Source of the DNA: an uncultured Alphaproteobacteria bacterium
GTDB lineage: Bacteria; Pseudomonadota; Alphaproteobacteria; RF32; CAG-239
DNA: 64,000 nucleotides
Direction: 5' to 3'
Assembly: GCA_944390355.1 (NCBI GenBank)
Contig: CALXPT010000005.1
Coordinates: 1-64,000, forward strand
A model generated the notes under the pieces. It was not told the DNA's origin. It was given only the letters and a program-made list of their open reading frames with translations, and made no database searches. The position numbers and the translations under genes are program-made. The stretch's first letter is position 1; each line of letters begins with the position of its first letter. Shown piece after piece: positions 61,158-64,000 of this stretch.

Positions 61158-62501
61158 ATGGACAACAAAACAATATACGCCTTATCAACCACATTCGGCA
61201 AGTCCGGAGTCGCAGTAATTCGCATTTCGGGAGCAAAGGCAAAATCAGTCATCAGCCAAATGACCTCTCTTGATGAGCAAAGCATCAAACCAAGATATGC
61301 TTATTTTATAGATTTGCAGGATATAAATCATCAATGCACGATAGATAAATGCCTGTTGCTATATTTTAAGGCACCCTGCTCTTTCACGGGAGAAGATATT
61401 GTCGAGTTGCAAACGCATGGTTCTAAAGCGGTGATAAAATCTGTTTTGGAAAATTTAAGTCAGTTGCCTGATTTTCGTATGGCAGAGGCCGGCGAGTTTT
61501 CCAAACGCGCTTTTTACAACGGCAAAATGGATTTAACCGAGGCTGAAGGGTTGGCGGATTTGATAGACGCTGAAACGTCCGTTCAGCAAAAATATGCCAT
61601 TCGCCAAATGGAAGGCAACTTGAAAAACTTGTATGAAGAATGGCGTTCGTCTTTGGTTGAAATTATGGCTTATCTGGAAGCTTTTATAGATTTTCCGGAT
61701 GAAGAAATACCCCATGATGTTGTTGAAAAAATAAATAACACTGTATTTAAACTGAAATCTGCCATAAACCAACACCTTTCATCGGATAATATCGGCGAGA
61801 GATTGAGAGAAGGATTTCGAGTGGTAATAGTGGGGCGACCAAACGCCGGCAAGTCAAGCTTGTTGAATGCCATAGCGCAAAGAGATGTCGTAATTGTTTC
61901 TGATATTGAGGGGACAACCCGTGACGCGATAGATATTCATTTGGATGTCAAAGGCTATCCCGTAACCATCACGGACACGGCCGGAATCAGAGAAACGGAA
62001 GAAGCGATAGAAAAACAAGGTGTAGAAATAGCCTTGCAAAAAATCAAAGACGCCGACTTGTTGCTTTGCCTCTATGATGCCCAAAATGACACACCGGATG
62101 TCTTTGCAAATATAGCTAAAGAGTTTGCGGAAAAGATGATTTACGTTGCCAACAAGCAAGACAAATTAACCAACGTGCAAATCAAGCAAATAAAAGATAA
62201 AAACATCACACTCATTTCCGCAAAGAGTCATGATGGTGTTGATAAAATAATGAACAAAATCGCCGAGATTATAGATGACATGTTCACGGAAAATTCAAGT
62301 TTGCTGATTACGCGCACGCGTTACAGAGAAGCTTTGTCCGAGGCACTAAATGCCTTAAATATGTTTAGTTTAGATAAAGAGATAGAACTAAGCGCGGAGG
62401 ATATAAGGCTAGCTGCGCGAGAACTTGGCAAAATCACCGGCCGCATAGAGGTTGATGAAATATTAGATAAAATCTTCGGCAGCTTTTGTATAGGGAAATA
62501 A
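61158..62501 (+). CDS. mnmE: tRNA modification GTPase MnmE
   Basis: 447 residues. With MnmG it makes the cmnm5/nm5 modification at U34 of certain tRNAs. IYALSTTFGKSGVAVIRISG and CSFTGEDIVELQTHG in the N-terminal domain, helical domain, then G domain at about 215-375 (GRPNAGKSSLLNAIAQRD, DIEGTTRDAID, DTAGIRETEEAIE, NKQDKL) and the C-terminal FCIGK with the catalytic Cys. AGAGGAAAA precedes the ATG. Confidence 0.98.
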   Translation: MDNKTIYALSTTFGKSGVAVIRISGAKAKSVISQMTSLDEQSIKPRYAYFIDLQDINHQCTIDKCLLLYFKAPCSFTGEDIVELQTHGSKAVIKSVLENLSQLPDFRMAEAGEFSKRAFYNGKMDLTEAEGLADLIDAETSVQQKYAIRQMEGNLKNLYEEWRSSLVEIMAYLEAFIDFPDEEIPHDVVEKINNTVFKLKSAINQHLSSDNIGERLREGFRVVIVGRPNAGKSSLLNAIAQRDVVIVSDIEGTTRDAIDIHLDVKGYPVTITDTAGIRETEEAIEKQGVEIALQKIKDADLLLCLYDAQNDTPDVFANIAKEFAEKMIYVANKQDKLTNVQIKQIKDKNITLISAKSHDGVDKIMNKIAEIIDDMFTENSSLLITRTRYREALSEALNALNMFSLDKEIELSAEDIRLAARELGKITGRIEVDEILDKIFGSFCIGK

Positions 62502-62562
62502 CGCTGTATTTAAAGTTGCTTGAATGAATAAACACTGTATTTAAACTTCCGAGGAGGAAAAT

Positions 62563-63087
62563 ATGACTGACATAAAATTCCGCCCTATCAAGCTTGATGA
62601 AGATAATGAAGTTTATCAAATGTTTCAAGAAATCCCTGCTGAAGAAAACGGTTTTTATAACACGGCTTATGGTCTGAATACAACAGAGTTCAAAGCTTTT
62701 TGCCAAAGAAGAGTTGATAGCAGCCAAGGAATAAATTTAAAAGCAGGTTATGTTCCTGACACTTATTATCTGTTATTTGCTGATGATTATCCGGTCGGTG
62801 TTACCAAGCTGCGCCATTACTTGAATGAAGCTTTAATAAAAATAGGAGGTCATATCGGATACAGCATCCGCCCTACCCGCCGCGGTGAAAATTTTGGTAA
62901 TATAATATTGCAAAAAGTTCTGGAGCAGGCAAAATTAAAAGGTCTGGATAAAGTAATGTTGACCATAAGGGAAAACAACATCCCATCACGCAAAACTTGC
63001 GAACATAATGGCGGTAAATTAGAAAAAATCGAATTTATAGACAACAATAACGAATGTTTTTATTGGATAGATATACCTCAAAGATAG
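62563..63087 (+). CDS. GNAT-family N-acetyltransferase
   Basis: 174 residues; GAGGAGG immediately upstream is one of the best ribosome binding sites in the window. N-terminal FRPIKLDEDNEVYQMFQEIP, central strand VGVTKLRHYLNEALIKIGGHIGYSIRPTRRGENFGNIIL, where the acetyl-CoA loop reads RPTRRGENFG (Q/R-x-x-G-x-G/A), and KVMLTIRENNIPSRKTCEHNGGKLEKIEF, typical of the group that acetylates small amines or amino acids. It separates mnmE from mnmG, which are commonly near neighbours, and is flanked by copies of the GTATTTAAA motif. Confidence 0.88.
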   Translation: MTDIKFRPIKLDEDNEVYQMFQEIPAEENGFYNTAYGLNTTEFKAFCQRRVDSSQGINLKAGYVPDTYYLLFADDYPVGVTKLRHYLNEALIKIGGHIGYSIRPTRRGENFGNIILQKVLEQAKLKGLDKVMLTIRENNIPSRKTCEHNGGKLEKIEFIDNNNECFYWIDIPQR

Positions 63088-63172
63088 GATATAAAAACAC
63101 CGTATTTAAACTTTATTGCTCGTTTTAACCCAAAAAAATCATCAAAAATAAAGGTTTGGCCTATTAAAATAC

Positions 63173-63201
63173 TTGCCAAAATAGGCAAATTGTTGTACTC
63201 A
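63173..63201 (+). promoter_or_regulatory. Promoter of mnmG with overlapping inverted repeat
   Basis: TTGCCA (63173-63178), 17-bp spacer, TACTCA (63196-63201). The -35 is part of the inverted repeat TTGCC-AAAATA-GGCAA (63173-63188), which could be an operator. Confidence 0.5.
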
Positions 63202-63232
63202 ATACCACAAAAGAAACAAAAGGCAATTTAAG

Positions 63233-64000
63233 ATGAATAACTTTGATGTAATTGTAGTCGGTGGCGGACACGCCGGTTGTGAAGCATGCGCCGCATCGGC
63301 CAGAATGGGTGCTAAAACCGCTCTTATAACCCATAAAATCTCAACTATTGGAGAAATGTCCTGCAATCCGGCAATCGGCGGATTAGGTAAAGGCCACATG
63401 GTGAGAGAGATTGACGCACTTGATGGTTTGATGGGGCGAGTTATTGATAAAGGCGGAATACAGTTTCGTATGTTAAATGCTTCTAAAGGACCAGCCGTTC
63501 GCGGCCCTCGTGCGCAAGCTGATAGAGAATTGTATAAAAAATATATGTTAGAGGCTCTGCAAAACCAAGAAAATTTGACATTGATTGAAGCCTCGGTTGA
63601 GGGCTTGATTATCGAAAAAGATAAGGTTGGCGGCGTTATTTTGGCAGATGGAAGTCAAGTGCGCGCGCAGAGCGTTGTGTTAACCACCGGAACATTTTTG
63701 AATGGCGTTATGTTTACGGGACATCAAGCCACAATCGGCGGCCGTGTTGGAGAGATAAGTTGTACAGGAATAACACCGTATTTAAACAATTTGGGGCTAA
63801 AACTTGGCCGTTTGAAAACCGGTACCCCTGCCCGCTTGAATGGTAAAACAATCAATTGGGACATATTAGCCAAGCAAGATGGTGACAAGCATCCAATTCC
63901 ATTTTCATTTCTGACTAAAGAGCTACCACAAAAACAGATTCAATGCGGCGTAACCCACACGAATGAAAAAACACATCAAATTATTAGAGATAATTTTGAA
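63233..64000 (+). CDS. mnmG: tRNA uridine-5-carboxymethylaminomethyl modification enzyme MnmG, 3' partial
   Basis: The first 256 residues are visible; the frame runs off the window. FAD-dependent partner of MnmE in U34 modification. FDVIVVGGGHAGCEACAASARMG is the FAD-binding fold, then TIGEMSCNPAIGGLGKGHMVREIDALDG with the conserved Cys, RMLNASKGPAVRGPRAQADRELY, VVLTTGTFLNG and GRLKTGTPARL. The ATG at 63233 has AGG about 9 nt upstream. Confidence 0.97.
   Translation, partial: MNNFDVIVVGGGHAGCEACAASARMGAKTALITHKISTIGEMSCNPAIGGLGKGHMVREIDALDGLMGRVIDKGGIQFRMLNASKGPAVRGPRAQADRELYKKYMLEALQNQENLTLIEASVEGLIIEKDKVGGVILADGSQVRAQSVVLTTGTFLNGVMFTGHQATIGGRVGEISCTGITPYLNNLGLKLGRLKTGTPARLNGKTINWDILAKQDGDKHPIPFSFLTKELPQKQIQCGVTHTNEKTHQIIRDNFE

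Larger units (their letters stand above)
61737..63787 (+). repeat. Cluster of a 15-16 bp motif, AAC(A/G)C(T/C)GTATTTAAA
   Basis: Copies, all on the plus strand, at 61737-61752 (in mnmE), 62500-62515 (at the mnmE stop), 62531-62546 (before the GNAT start), 63096-63111 (after the GNAT stop) and 63772-63787 (in mnmG). A sixth copy lies at 20468-20483 in hemW. The three coding copies are read in different ways (NTVFK in mnmE; TLYLN in hemW; TPYLN in mnmG), so protein conservation does not fully explain the motif. Confidence 0.6.

Noticed and set aside
62500-62546. Direct repeats around the GNAT as IS ends
   Set aside because: No inverted terminal repeats or transposase; the same motif also occurs inside mnmE, mnmG and hemW, so it is listed as a dispersed motif instead.

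Overview
The window is a chromosomal segment of a low-GC (roughly 40 % by eye), Gram-negative alphaproteobacterium. The evidence for this class is the gene order around a probable replication origin (mltA, smr, dnaQ and coaE on one side; rho, mnmE and mnmG on the other), the addB-addA-trxA run, rdgB-rph-grpE, rimP-nusA-ylxR-infB, lptF-lptD-surA-rsmA, and a Mic60/mitofilin-type membrane protein near tsaD. From memory only, the style of the accessory genes (Cys-rich secreted proteins, small lineage-specific cytoplasmic proteins) recalls uncultured gut-associated alphaproteobacteria; that placement is not proven here. No rRNA, tRNA, insertion sequence, prophage or CRISPR array was seen.

Layout. 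1-5.4 kb is accessory: the 3' part of a Thr/Cys-rich protein ending in a degenerate trypsin-like domain, two secreted Cys-rich proteins, two paralogous DUF1566-like cytoplasmic proteins, and a promoter-terminator unit encoding a structured RNA ahead of a small XRE regulator. 5.38-5.78 kb is packed with related imperfect palindromes. 5.8-11.1 kb is the rimP-nusA-ylxR-infB transcription/translation operon with a leader attenuator candidate. 11.2-17.5 kb holds a third DUF1566-like gene, lptG, cysK, a Sel1-like protein, gmk, an SDR and ampG. 17.6-31.3 kb holds hslVU-hemW, a small HTH gene, then trxA, addAB, rdgB, rph and a large GT5 glycogen/starch-type synthase. 31.4-36.6 kb holds grpE, a lineage-specific gene, an unusual J-domain protein and ftsK. 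36.7-44 kb holds fabD-fabG and the outer-membrane biogenesis run lptF-lptD-surA-rsmA. 44.1-50 kb holds an unknown gene, nth-tsaD, a Mic60-like gene followed by an ADP-dependent sugar kinase, aroK, and a small membrane protein with xerD. 51-55.8 kb holds secB, the timA-mltA-TM protein-smr run, and coaE-dnaQ.

The 530 bp between coaE and rho contain four exact TTATNCACA DnaA boxes and AT-rich DNA, and lie where alphaproteobacterial origins are known to lie. To the right come rho, an AT-rich accessory block (HExxH-ankyrin protein, unknown protein, HAD hydrolase), mnmE, a GNAT and the start of mnmG.

Housekeeping genes mostly carry clear Shine-Dalgarno sequences. Six lineage-specific cytoplasmic genes instead have U-rich leaders without one, and four of these have TTGAC-type promoters with identical 17-bp spacing. 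Most interesting leads: the origin, the structured RNA with a possible terminator/antiterminator switch, the palindrome family, the HExxH-ankyrin and J-domain proteins, the pseudoprotease, and an archaeal-type ADP-dependent sugar kinase downstream of Mic60.
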